Shown here: positions 1 to 9,100 of the stretch, piece after piece | Layout: the number at the start of each line of letters is the position of its first letter | Position numbering within the stretch: position 1 is the first letter of the stretch | Assembly: GCA_035628505.1 (NCBI GenBank) | Contig: DASPJR010000197.1 | Span: 1-44,149 of the forward strand | Length of the DNA stretch: 44,149 bases | Reading direction: 5' to 3' | Source of the DNA: DASPJR01 sp035628505 | GTDB taxonomy: Bacteria > Planctomycetota > SZUA-567 > H5-PLA8 | Translations under genes and position numbers: made by a program | Notes under the pieces: model-generated | What the model saw: only the letters and a program-made list of their open reading frames with translations | The model's database searches: none | What the model was told of the DNA's origin: nothing

Positions 1-748
1 CGACAGCAACGGAACCATCAGCAAAGTCGAGTTCTTCGCCGGCGCGACGCTGCTCGGCACATCGACGACGGCACCGTACTCCTTCACGTGGACCAACGTT
101 GCCGCTGGAAGTTACTCGCTCACGGCGAAAGCGACAGACAACGGCGGGCTGAGCACGACATCGGCGGCGGTGAACATCACCGTCAGCAACGTGCCGCCAA
201 CAGTGTCGCTCACGTCCCCGACGAATGGAGCCACCTTCACTGCTGGAGCGAACATCACGCTCACGGCGAATGCCGCCGACAGCAACGGAACCATCAGCAA
301 AGTCGAGTTCTTCGCCGGCGCGACGCTGCTCGGCACATCGACGACGGCACCGTACTCCTTCACCTGGAACAACGTTGCCGCCGGAAGTTATTCGCTGACA
401 GCGAAAGCCACCGATAACGGCGGGCTGAGCACAACTTCGACGGCGGTGAACATCACCGTCAGCAACGTGCCGCCGACGGTGTCGCTCACCGCTCCAACCA
501 ATGGCGCCACGTTCACTGCTGGAGCGAACATTACGCTCACGGCGAATGCCGCTGACAGCAACGGAACCATCAGCAAAGTCGAATTTTTCGCCGGCGGGAC
601 GCTGCTCGGCACATCGACGACGGCGCCGTACTCGTTCACGTGGAACAACGTTGCCGCTGGGAGCTATTCGCTGACGGCCAAAGCCACAGATAACAGTGGT
701 CTGAGCACGACATCGGCGGCGGTGAACATCACTGTGAATGCAACGATC
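1..748 (+). repeat. Near-identical tandem 276-bp repeat encoding Ig-like domains
   Basis: The DNA repeats with a period of 276 bp (92 codons). Bases 1-88 recur without change at 277-364, and the unit comes again from 553. Later Ig units (from about 752 and 1030) keep the protein pattern but have diverged in DNA. This indicates recent duplication or gene conversion of the first units. Assembly collapse or expansion is a risk here. Confidence 0.9.
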
Positions 749-1993
749 AACGCGCCGCCGACCGTGACACTAACGTCCCCAGCAAATGGAACAAAATTCA
801 GTGCCGGAACGAACATCACTTTGACTGCAAGTGCCTCCGATAGAGATGGCAGTATTGCAAAGGTTGAATTCTTCGCTGGCTCGACGCTGCTGGGAACGGC
901 GACAGCCAGTCCATGGTCGATCACCTGGAACAGCGTGTCAGCGGGCAGTTATGCGCTCACGGCAAAGGCGACCGACAATGGCGGACTCAGCGCAACTTCC
1001 TCTGTCGTGAACATCTCTGTAAAACGCAAACCTTCGGTTGCTCTCACCTCGCCCTCCGATGGGACCACGCTCCGCGCCGGATCGGACATCACCATTAGCG
1101 CCGATGCTGTCGCCAGCGATGGAAGCATCACCAGCGTCGAGTTTTTCGATGGCACGACGCTGCTGGGTACAGCCACGCAGAGTCCCTATTCGATTCCGTG
1201 GAATAGCATTGCCGCCGGGAGCTACGCGATCAGCGCTATAGCAACTGACGATCTGGGCGTCAGCACGGCTTCCCCAGCTATTAGGATTAATGTCGTAGCG
1301 GACACGCCGCCGGAAGTTACGTCACCGGCAAAGCCCGGCCAGAACTCTGTTGTGCCCGGTCAGGAAGCGACATTCTCCGTTGGCGCAAGCGGCGATAATC
1401 TTCAGTACGTGTGGGACTTCGGCGACGGCAGCAGTGGAACGGGAGCCACGGCCACGCATGTGTATACATCGCCGGGCATCTATACTGCTACAGTAACCAT
1501 CACCAATGCCTCGGGATCTTCCGTCTCAAGCAGTACGCAGGTTGTGGTTCTCGGAGCTTTGACCGTTTCCAAATTGTCCGGCGCCGTACATTTCAAAATG
1601 ACTGGGCGCGATACCTGCTCGCTCAAGGGTACGCTCGCAGAAATTCCGCAGGACTTCAAGCCTGAAGGGCAGATCGTCAGCATCGAGATCGGAAATGTGC
1701 CGGCGACATTCACGCTCACGAAGAACGGGCTCGGCAGAAGCGGCTCAAATTCGTTCGCGCTGAAGATCCCGCATGGAAGAAAATCCGCTGCGCAGCGGAC
1801 AGCAAACTTTTCCACCACACTGCGAGGAGATTTTGTCCCTGTCTGGTCAGCGATTGGACTCGATTCGGCGTCCACCTCGTCAACATTCACCATGACAGTG
1901 AATCTGAACATCAATCAGAAGGGCTACACCGTGGCGATTCCAGTAAGTTACACAGGAAAACCCGGTATGAGCGGCAGATTCACTAAGCGATGA
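2..1993 (+). CDS. Secreted Ig-like repeat / PKD protein, 3' part (5' end outside window)
   Basis: The reading frame is open from base 2, so the gene begins upstream; an internal ATG at 170 is not a credible start because the same repeat continues before it. The visible part holds about four and a half bacterial Ig-like repeats of ~92 residues (recurring VEFFAG, LLGT, NITVSN, PPTVSLT), to about base 1305. A PKD domain follows (YVWDFGDGSSGTG, about 1312-1550), then a C-terminal domain of ~145 residues (about 1555-1990) beginning VSKLSGAVHF and ending GMSGRFTKR. That last domain resembles the C-terminus of the large protein at 6138-10997. Ig/PKD arrays are typical of surface or secreted adhesins and polymer-binding proteins. 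The signal peptide and any catalytic domain would lie outside the window. The gene converges on the next one with only 23 bp between stop codons. Export and role are inferred. Confidence 0.85.
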   Translation, partial: DSNGTISKVEFFAGATLLGTSTTAPYSFTWTNVAAGSYSLTAKATDNGGLSTTSAAVNITVSNVPPTVSLTSPTNGATFTAGANITLTANAADSNGTISKVEFFAGATLLGTSTTAPYSFTWNNVAAGSYSLTAKATDNGGLSTTSTAVNITVSNVPPTVSLTAPTNGATFTAGANITLTANAADSNGTISKVEFFAGGTLLGTSTTAPYSFTWNNVAAGSYSLTAKATDNSGLSTTSAAVNITVNATINAPPTVTLTSPANGTKFSAGTNITLTASASDRDGSIAKVEFFAGSTLLGTATASPWSITWNSVSAGSYALTAKATDNGGLSATSSVVNISVKRKPSVALTSPSDGTTLRAGSDITISADAVASDGSITSVEFFDGTTLLGTATQSPYSIPWNSIAAGSYAISAIATDDLGVSTASPAIRINVVADTPPEVTSPAKPGQNSVVPGQEATFSVGASGDNLQYVWDFGDGSSGTGATATHVYTSPGIYTATVTITNASGSSVSSSTQVVVLGALTVSKLSGAVHFKMTGRDTCSLKGTLAEIPQDFKPEGQIVSIEIGNVPATFTLTKNGLGRSGSNSFALKIPHGRKSAAQRTANFSTTLRGDFVPVWSAIGLDSASTSSTFTMTVNLNINQKGYTVAIPVSYTGKPGMSGRFTKR

Positions 1994-2016
1994 CGCTTAC
2001 CTGCCATCAAGGCTGC

Positions 2017-3999
2017 TCACTCAGCGCGCTCGAGGGTGATGGATTTCATTTCCGGCTTTGCGACGCAGTTGATGGTGTAGCTTTCATCCGCAGCGCGCGC
2101 GATCTGAACGTGCTCTTTGGGCTGGCCTGCTTCGGCCCAGTGATACGTGATTTTCACCGGAGCAATTCCGCCGTGCGGTTCGACGTAATCGGCGTCGATG
2201 CGGTAGCGGAACAGAATCAGGTTCCCGCGGCTCTGCCCGCTGAAGCGCACCTTCGCCCTCTGCGTGCCTGGTGGGATGTCCTCCATGCTGACCCACGTCG
2301 AATTCTGCCGCGTGGGACCCTCGGCCCGGCCCACAGTCTTGAACGTCTTGCCATCATCGAATGAGACCTGAAGGTCCCAGCCTTCCTGCTTCTGCCCTGC
2401 GCGGTAATTGCAGCCGAAGCGCAGGCGTTTCATCGCACCGGGTGTTTCAATTGGAAAGGTCATCTCGCCGCTGGCACCCTGCGGCACGACGAGTCCGTTT
2501 TTCTCCAGCGTCTCCTTATTGATGTTGTTGAACTCGGCGCCGAGTTCTTCATAAGTGACCTGCTTGCCTTTGAACTTAACGCCTGCGCCTTCGAGCGAAA
2601 TCGTGCCCTCCTGCGCACCGGCACTGAAGTTGATTGTGTTGTCGCCCTTGTCCAATGCCGGCAGCGGCCGCTGCGAATGCTGAATGTCGTGCAGCAGCTT
2701 CAGGCTATCCAGGGCGGTGCCTTTGCCGGTGAGCGTAAATTTAAGTCGGTAGTCGTACCGGCGCAGCACATGCGGTGAGAGGTCAATCTTTTGCGCGCCG
2801 GTAGCCGTCACCTTCGCCAGTTCTTTCCAGCTGCGCTGGTGATTGTCGCTGAAGGCGACCGTGATGGCGCCGCCGTCAGTCGCCAGAGCTTCAAACGTGA
2901 GCTCGCCAGTTAGATACACATAACTGCTCGGCATGCGCAAAATGATTTCACCGGGCTGTGCCGCATCTTTCACATGCAGTGCACCGGCCGCATTATCCTG
3001 CGACTTCAGCGCTACATTGCTCACTGAGACAAACGCATTCAGCGCGTTGGCATCGCTCAGCGGCACCGTGTACTCGAGTGTGCCATTGCCCACGCGGCCG
3101 TTGGCGAGATCGCGGAACGCCGGCGTGTAATAGAGCCCGCCCTTCCCCGTTTGCGCGGTTATGCACTCCACCTTTGTTCCGGTGTCAGCATTGATGTGCA
3201 GCCCTTTGTTGCTCCAGTTGCGCGTGAGCCGCTCGCCTTTGCGAAGCTGAATGTTGACGCGATAACCCTGGCTGCTGGCCTCTTCGTAAAGAAACGGCGT
3301 CTTGTTTGTGCCGTCATAAAGAATCATGGCCGAGAACCAGCCGAAGTAATTCAGCGCAAAATTGCCGGCTTTGTCGTACGTCGGACAATTTGCCAGCAGC
3401 TCCGGTCCTTTACTGATGCCCGGGGATTTCTGAAATTCACGAATCTTCGCGTCGTTCCCGAGAAACCCCGGATTCTTGCCGTGCCAGTCCTTCACCGCTG
3501 CGGCGAGTTCCTCTACCGATGCGACGCTGCCATCCGCCTTCTTAAAGTACGCAATCATTCCCGGATCGAACATGTGCCAGGCGCCGCCGTAGTGAACTTC
3601 CGGCACGCCCCAGCGGTTCACGGACCAGGCACGCGCTTCATAGCCGAGCTGCCGCATCAGTTGCAGATACGCCGGCTGAGCAGCTGTTCCGGCACAGTAA
3701 CCATAAACATTGAAGAGCTTGATCGCGTCGAGCGTTCCCGAATCACCCAGCCCGACGTACTCTTGCGGGTTGGCATCGTGATGCCTGAACTTCACGACCG
3801 TCTCCCAGGCCGCGAGCGCCTTCTGCTCGTCGCTCATGCCCTCTTTGATGACCGCTTTTTTCCACGCCTCGAAGCTGCTGACGTCTTCAACCTTGTCTGA
3901 GAGAACCTTGATGTTGCTGACAACGCCAAGCGTTTCGCCAGCCGGCAACTGCGCTGAGACAAAAAGGACTAGGACAAAAAACCAACTCGCCGTTTGCAT
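2017..3999 (-). CDS. Secreted transglutaminase-like protein
   Basis: Product of about 660 residues. The chosen start is the ATG at 3999, preceded by GGGGGA and followed by a clear signal peptide (ASWFFVLVLFVSAQLPAG); the frame extends upstream to a TTG at 4044, but that would place 15 polar residues before the signal. Residues ~60-190 resemble the transglutaminase-like (papain-fold) family: a Cys in GYCAGTA (Cys102) and the pattern EVHYGGAWHMFDPG (Asp145). In related proteins a His usually sits a few residues before EV; here that position appears to be Trp130, and the nearest His is 136, so catalytic activity is uncertain. The rest is beta-rich and unrecognised. It is a single gene, divergent from the oxidoreductase at 4318. 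Family assignment is moderate; substrate is unknown. Confidence 0.75.
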   Translation of the reverse strand: MQTASWFFVLVLFVSAQLPAGETLGVVSNIKVLSDKVEDVSSFEAWKKAVIKEGMSDEQKALAAWETVVKFRHHDANPQEYVGLGDSGTLDAIKLFNVYGYCAGTAAQPAYLQLMRQLGYEARAWSVNRWGVPEVHYGGAWHMFDPGMIAYFKKADGSVASVEELAAAVKDWHGKNPGFLGNDAKIREFQKSPGISKGPELLANCPTYDKAGNFALNYFGWFSAMILYDGTNKTPFLYEEASSQGYRVNIQLRKGERLTRNWSNKGLHINADTGTKVECITAQTGKGGLYYTPAFRDLANGRVGNGTLEYTVPLSDANALNAFVSVSNVALKSQDNAAGALHVKDAAQPGEIILRMPSSYVYLTGELTFEALATDGGAITVAFSDNHQRSWKELAKVTATGAQKIDLSPHVLRRYDYRLKFTLTGKGTALDSLKLLHDIQHSQRPLPALDKGDNTINFSAGAQEGTISLEGAGVKFKGKQVTYEELGAEFNNINKETLEKNGLVVPQGASGEMTFPIETPGAMKRLRFGCNYRAGQKQEGWDLQVSFDDGKTFKTVGRAEGPTRQNSTWVSMEDIPPGTQRAKVRFSGQSRGNLILFRYRIDADYVEPHGGIAPVKITYHWAEAGQPKEHVQIARAADESYTINCVAKPEMKSITLERAE

Positions 4000-4176
4000 C
4001 AATCCCCCGTGATTCAAAACCGAATCAGTCGTCTGTTGCATCAATGTAGCGACTGAACGTGAAGAGATGTTCCACTTCGGTTTAAACCGCGGAGCGTTAA
4101 AAGTGTTCGCCTGCTTAACATTTTACGCACCTTCGCCACACGGTTTCCCGAATAGTCAATAGCTGTGCTCGGCTGA

Positions 4177-4209
4177 TTGAAGCAGGTTTCGTCAGCCTGT
4201 TAACTTCAA
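4177..4209. promoter_or_regulatory. Operator-like dyad in the 4000-4317 divergent intergenic region
   Basis: TTGAAG-CAGG is mirrored by CCTG-TTAA-CTTCAA around a 9-base centre. It lies between the divergent genes starting at 3999 and 4318, 109 bp before the oxidoreductase. It could be a regulator site. No convincing -35/-10 pair was found, and the remainder of this 318-bp gap holds nothing else recognisable. Confidence 0.3.
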
Positions 4210-4317
4210 CATTCACATCAGGTTAAAAATCTTCGCCCGGCTGTGGAACTGTGCTAATTTTCGAGTTCTCCGACACGCCTATGGTGTAATAACAAGAACA
4301 AGAAAGGAAAAATTCTT

Positions 4318-5700
4318 ATGCTGAATCCGCAGAATCACGACACATCCCGGCGCGATTTCATCAAAACCACCGGCAAGGCTGCCGCAATCACGGCTCTGGC
4401 CGGCGCGATTGCTCCCCGCGCGCACGCTGGAAGCAGCGACCTGATCCAGGTTGCGCTCATCGGCTGCGGAGGCCGCGGAAGCGGCGCCGCAAAGAACGCT
4501 CTCTCCACTAAGAGCGGCCCGATCAAGCTCGTGGCCATGGGCGACGCTTATGCGCACCGCCTGAAAGGGAGCTTCGATGCCTTGAGCAAGGAATTTCCGG
4601 ACAAGCAAAAGATGGATGTGCCGGACGACCGGCGTTTTGTCGGCTTCGACGCCTACAAGAAAGCCATTGATTGCCTCAAAGCCGGCGATGTCGCCATCTT
4701 TGCCACGCCGCTCGCCTTCCGCTGGGTGCATTTCCAGTATGCGATTCAGAAGGGCGTCAACGTTTTCATGGAAAAGCCGCTGACTGCAGACGGCCCGACC
4801 AGCAAGCGCATGCTGCAGCTGGCCGAAGACGCCTCGGCGAAGAATCTCAAATGCGGCGTTGGCTTGATGTCCCGCCACGCCCCGCACATGCAGGAGCTGC
4901 ATAAGCGCATCCAGGATGGCGAGCTCGGCGACATCATCGCCATGCGCGGTTACCGCATGCAGGGCCCGGTTGGGCATTTCAATACGCCTCCAAAGCCGAA
5001 GGACATGAGCGAGCTGGATTATCAGGTTCAGCGCTTCCACGCACTGCTCTGGGCCGGCGGCGGCGCGTTCAGCGATTTCTACATCCACATCATCGATCAC
5101 CTCAGCTGGATGAAGAACGCCTGGCCGGTGAAAGCCATGGCCATCGGCGGCCGCCACTTCCGCCAGAACAAAGGCGTGACCTACGTCGATCAGAACTTCG
5201 ACAGCTACGCCGTCGAATACACATTCCCCGATGGCACAAAGATGTTCTTCGACGGCCGCTGCATGACCGGCGCCGAGAACATGTACTCAAGTTTCATTCA
5301 TGGCAGTAAGGGCTTGGCGATTGCCGCCAAGGCGCGCGACTGCGATGGACCGTCAACGATCTTCAAAGGCCATATCGAAGACGCGCAGAAGATCGCCTGG
5401 CAGTCCAAGGACGACACCAATCCCTATCAGAACGAATGGGATTCACTGATCGATGCGATCCGAAAAGACAAGCCGTACAACGAAGTGAAGCGCGGCGTCG
5501 AAGCGAGCGTAGTGACGAGCATGGGCCGCATGTCGGCGCACATCGGACAGACGGTCACTTACGAGCAGATGCTCAACTGCGAACACGAGTTTGCGCCGGG
5601 AATTGACAAGCTCACCAGCGAGTCGCCTGCGCCCGTAACGCCGGACGCCAACGGCATGTATCCGCAGCCCGAGCCGGGAATCAAAAAGCGGGAGTACTAA
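4318..5700 (+). CDS. Tat-exported Gfo/Idh/MocA family oxidoreductase
   Basis: 460 residues. A twin-arginine signal (SRRDFIKTTGKAAAITALAG, ending near APRAHAG) implies folded export, as is common for this family in PVC bacteria. The Rossmann NAD(P)-binding motif follows directly (VALIGCGGRGSGAA), with the family EKP motif in FMEKPLTAD and a C-terminal substrate-binding domain carrying many His/Asp residues (FSDFYIHIIDHLSWM). Members oxidise or reduce sugars, inositols and related polyols with NAD(P); the exported ones are thought to carry a tightly bound cofactor, so true dehydrogenase or glycosidase-like activity cannot be told apart here. AAAGGAAA precedes the ATG. The gene stands alone, divergent from 2017-3999, and ends in a terminator at 5729. 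Substrate is unknown. Confidence 0.93.
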   Translation: MLNPQNHDTSRRDFIKTTGKAAAITALAGAIAPRAHAGSSDLIQVALIGCGGRGSGAAKNALSTKSGPIKLVAMGDAYAHRLKGSFDALSKEFPDKQKMDVPDDRRFVGFDAYKKAIDCLKAGDVAIFATPLAFRWVHFQYAIQKGVNVFMEKPLTADGPTSKRMLQLAEDASAKNLKCGVGLMSRHAPHMQELHKRIQDGELGDIIAMRGYRMQGPVGHFNTPPKPKDMSELDYQVQRFHALLWAGGGAFSDFYIHIIDHLSWMKNAWPVKAMAIGGRHFRQNKGVTYVDQNFDSYAVEYTFPDGTKMFFDGRCMTGAENMYSSFIHGSKGLAIAAKARDCDGPSTIFKGHIEDAQKIAWQSKDDTNPYQNEWDSLIDAIRKDKPYNEVKRGVEASVVTSMGRMSAHIGQTVTYEQMLNCEHEFAPGIDKLTSESPAPVTPDANGMYPQPEPGIKKREY

Positions 5701-5728
5701 CCTCGCAGCAATAATTTCCAGAAAATGG

Positions 5729-5766
5729 AGCGGAGCGCCGCGGTATCGAGCGCTCCGCTTCTTTTT
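5729..5766 (+). terminator. Rho-independent terminator of the oxidoreductase gene
   Basis: A perfect 10-bp stem (AGCGGAGCGC / GCGCTCCGCT, 5729-5738 and 5750-5759) with an 11-base loop is followed by TCTTTTT, 28 bp after the stop codon at 5700. Confidence 0.9.
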
Positions 5767-5786
5767 GTGATGCTTTAAGAACGCTT

Positions 5787-6134
5787 TCAACCCTGCTGCT
5801 GGTCAGAGGGTGGTGCTGTGACAGGAAGAATAAGAATAATCGCCTCGAGAACGCTGGATGCAAGGATCAGGCCAACGCGAACATCCACTCCGTCTTTCAT
5901 CGATTTGCTGACGAAGAAGCAGACAACAAAGACGAGCGTGATTGCGATGAGAATCGTTGCTGCGCGCGATTTCCCTTTCATAAACAGCGCGGCGCCAAGC
6001 AGAGCCATCACGCCCGTGGTGAGGCCAAAGCCCAGCGCGGGTTTGCTGCCGGCTTGGACGAACCGCATGATTCCGGCCGCCGCCAGCCAGAAGCCGTAGA
6101 GCGCGGAGATGAGTGCTTTAGTGCCCGTAGTCAT
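5787..6134 (-). CDS. Small integral membrane protein, TMEM14-like
   Basis: 115 residues, almost all hydrophobic. There are about four membrane segments separated by short basic or glycine turns: ALISALYGFWLAAAGIMRFV, a stretch around LTTGVMALLGAALFM, TILIAITLVFVVCFFVS, and VGLILASSVLEAIILILPV. Length, four-helix layout and the small-residue G/A pattern fit the TMEM14 (UPF0136) family, whose bacterial members have no established function. It lies 3 bp downstream of the stop of the very large gene's coding strand order (stop at 6138, ATG at 6134), so the two are probably co-transcribed. It converges on the oxidoreductase. The family call rests on topology and composition and is tentative. Confidence 0.7.
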   Translation of the reverse strand: MTTGTKALISALYGFWLAAAGIMRFVQAGSKPALGFGLTTGVMALLGAALFMKGKSRAATILIAITLVFVVCFFVSKSMKDGVDVRVGLILASSVLEAIILILPVTAPPSDQQQG

Positions 6135-6137
6135 GAT

Positions 6138-9100
6138 TTACTTTTTAAACATACCCGATTTGCCCTGCTTGCCAGAGTAAAACGCGGGCACTGTCGAGGC
6201 GTAATTGTTGCCGTTGAACTGCGCGCTGACGGGCACGTTCACCTGCTGGCCTTTGGCGTCTGCATTCAGAATCGCGCCGGCTTCCAGCCATGCTTCCCAC
6301 CAGCTTCCGTTCTTGATCGTCGCCTTGAACGCGACATCTCCGCCGGCAAATTCCGGCTTTTTCGTCTGCGCGTTTTTGACGGTGGGCTTGAGCTTCAGCA
6401 GAACGCTGCCGCCTGCTGCTTTCGCGCGGCCCTTGCTGTCAAACGTGAGTGTCAGGCTCGCGCCGCCAATGTTGAACGCGATGGGAAGATTCGCGGGATT
6501 GAACCCGGCGGGAAATGCAGGGAAGATCCCGGAGACCGAGCACTGATCACGCGTGGAGCCGAATTTGACGCGGCCCTGGAGCTTAGTGACCGGCAGCGCC
6601 AAGGGATTGCCGCCAGCTCCGCCTCCCCCACCACCGCCACCGTCTCCGCCTCCGCCTCCTCCGCCGCCGTCACCACCCGTTCCGCCACCTCCACCACCGC
6701 CGCCTCCTCCGGGCGCGTTAACCAGCAGGCTGAGCGATGCTGAAGAAACCTGGCCGAGGATGTCGCGGACAGTCACCTGAGCATTGTACGTCCCGGCCGC
6801 CGCATAGGTGTAGCTCGGTGTCGCTCCCGCAGCTGCGCCGCCGTCACCAAAGCTCCAGTCGTATTGAAATGGCGCTGCGCCTGCGGCCGTCACTGAGAAC
6901 TGAACAGCTGATCCCGCGGTCGCCGGATTGGGCGTTGCCTGCAACGACGACAACGCTGCCGGCGGCGGCGAATCGGTGCCATCCAGTTCCAGCAGATACT
7001 GCGTCAGATCCGAGAGCTCTGCCGGAGTCAGAGTTCGCCTGTGCGCGGAGGCGAGTGCATTGATGGCTGGCGTGCTGAAGAGCACATCATCGATCCAGAC
7101 AACTCCGCCGCTTCCGCGGCGAAGTGTCACGGTATTTGCCGTTCCTGCAGTGAAGGGCACGTTCTGAATCCGCAAGGCTCGCCATTCATTGGGGAGATAA
7201 TTTGGATTGTTCGGGGTAATCGCGAGTGTCGCCGCGGGCAGCGAGACACCGTTGACGAGCACCACGAGATTGCCAGCACCATAACTGCAGCTGTAGCGCA
7301 GCTCGATAAACCCGTTGCCGCCGGGCCCGCCGTCAACGTTATTAAACGTGACCTCCTCGCCCGGATTGTCCAGCGTCACCATGGAGCTTCCGTGCCAGTC
7401 TTTCATTCTTGCCCAATCGATGTCTCCGGCTGACGCGCCGCCGGCGACGGTTCCGCTTTCGGCCTGACGCAAATCGCCGCCTGCAATTGTGAACACGTCA
7501 GCGAGCGTGCGGGCCGAACCGTCGTGGAAATAGGGCTCGGTGTCGTGCAGGCCCAGCAGCGTCGGTGTATCAATGCCATCCAGCGGCTGTCCGATGCGCT
7601 GACCCGAACTCGCCCGCAACGTGCCGACGTTATGCCGCGTGCGGTCGGTGAACGCCGTTGCCGGCGTGTGGCAGCTTGCACAGTTTTCGCGCGAGAAAAT
7701 AGCGGCGCCATTTGTGGCTGCGGCACTGCGCGAGCCATCCGGCTGCCGGTGCGGACTGCGGGGAATACTCTGCGTACCCAGCGAGGCCACGTACGCGGCA
7801 AGATCGTCGAGACTGGCGCTGCGGCCGGCCTTGGGCGTGCCCAGCGGATTATTGGTCGCCGAAAAATCGGCGTCTGTCATGAAACCGGTTCCGCCGAATG
7901 CGTTGCGGATATCGTTCTCGAAATCCTGGATCTCATCAAAGTTCGACGTCCAGTGTACGGCGCCGTGACCGGTTCCGAAGCGTCCACGCAAGTCCGTCGT
8001 GTTGCGGAAACCTTCACCGCGCTGCGTGAAATCAAACGTGCGGCCGTCGTGGGAGCCATCCACGTGGCAGGCCGCGCAGCTGATGTAGCCTTCGGCGCTC
8101 ATGCGCGGGTCGGCGGCGTTGTAAAAGATCTGTTTTCCCCGCAGGACATTCGCGGGAAGCGTTTCCGTCGCGACCGCGGAGATCACCGTGCCGGGAAGAT
8201 TCAGGCTGCCGCTCGCGAATAGCGCGCTGACTTCAAATGCCGACACTGAGCGGCCCATGAAATTCTGAGTGAACACGCGCCCGCTGGCCGTGTCCATGGC
8301 GACGCCCTGCGGTGCCAGGCCGGTTCCCACGCGCGTGAGGAATATCTTCGCCGTCTGCGGCCGGTTGAAATCGAGAACATCGATGACGACAAGCTGGTTG
8401 TTGCCCTGCAGCGTAATGAAGGCGTAATCAGCAAGCGGACTGAACGCTACGGCCGTCGGCGATTCGCTGTTGTCGATGTCCATCCGCAGCGACGCGTCTT
8501 CAGCGTTCGTGGACAGATCGATAACCATCAGTTGCGCGCGAACGGTCGTATCCTGCCCCAGCGGCTGATTCGCCGACGTGAACGTGCCGCGCTGCGTGTT
8601 GTCTTTCTTGCCGACCACCCACGCTCGCGCGTTGTCGGGCGTGATCGTGATGCCCGCCAGATAGTTCGGCACGCCGCGCCCGCTGGCGCTGCCGTCCTCC
8701 GAATTATGGCGCGCCAGTCGTATTGTGCGCGTCAGCGTCATGGCGCCGGATAGATTCACGTCGTACACTGAACCTTCGTGCTCGCCCGAGATGAAGCGCG
8801 TGATCAGCGCCCGCGCTCCGTTTCCAGTAATCGCGATCGCGCGGGGCGAGGGCCCCAGCACGAGGCTGCCGTCCTGGCTGCGGGCGCTCACTGAAAAACG
8901 CCGCAGGCTTCCGTCGCCGCTGCAGCTTGCGTACATCGAAGCGCCATCGGGGCTGGCGCAGATTCCAATCGGTGCGCTGCCATAGCCCGTGCCGATCGAC
9001 GTGATCAGCGCGCCGCTGCTCGCATCGAGCACATCGATGCGGTCGGCGTCGTGGCACGCCACCCACAGCGTTCCATCTCCCGCGAGCGCCACCGAGCGCG

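Noticed and set aside
1..1305. Regular repeats considered as a CRISPR or satellite array
   Set aside because: The repeat is a 92-codon open reading frame encoding Ig-like domains, with no spacers.
6605..6715. G-quadruplex in the poly-glycine tract
   Set aside because: Guanine runs are mostly two long and irregular; the pattern is explained by glycine codons.
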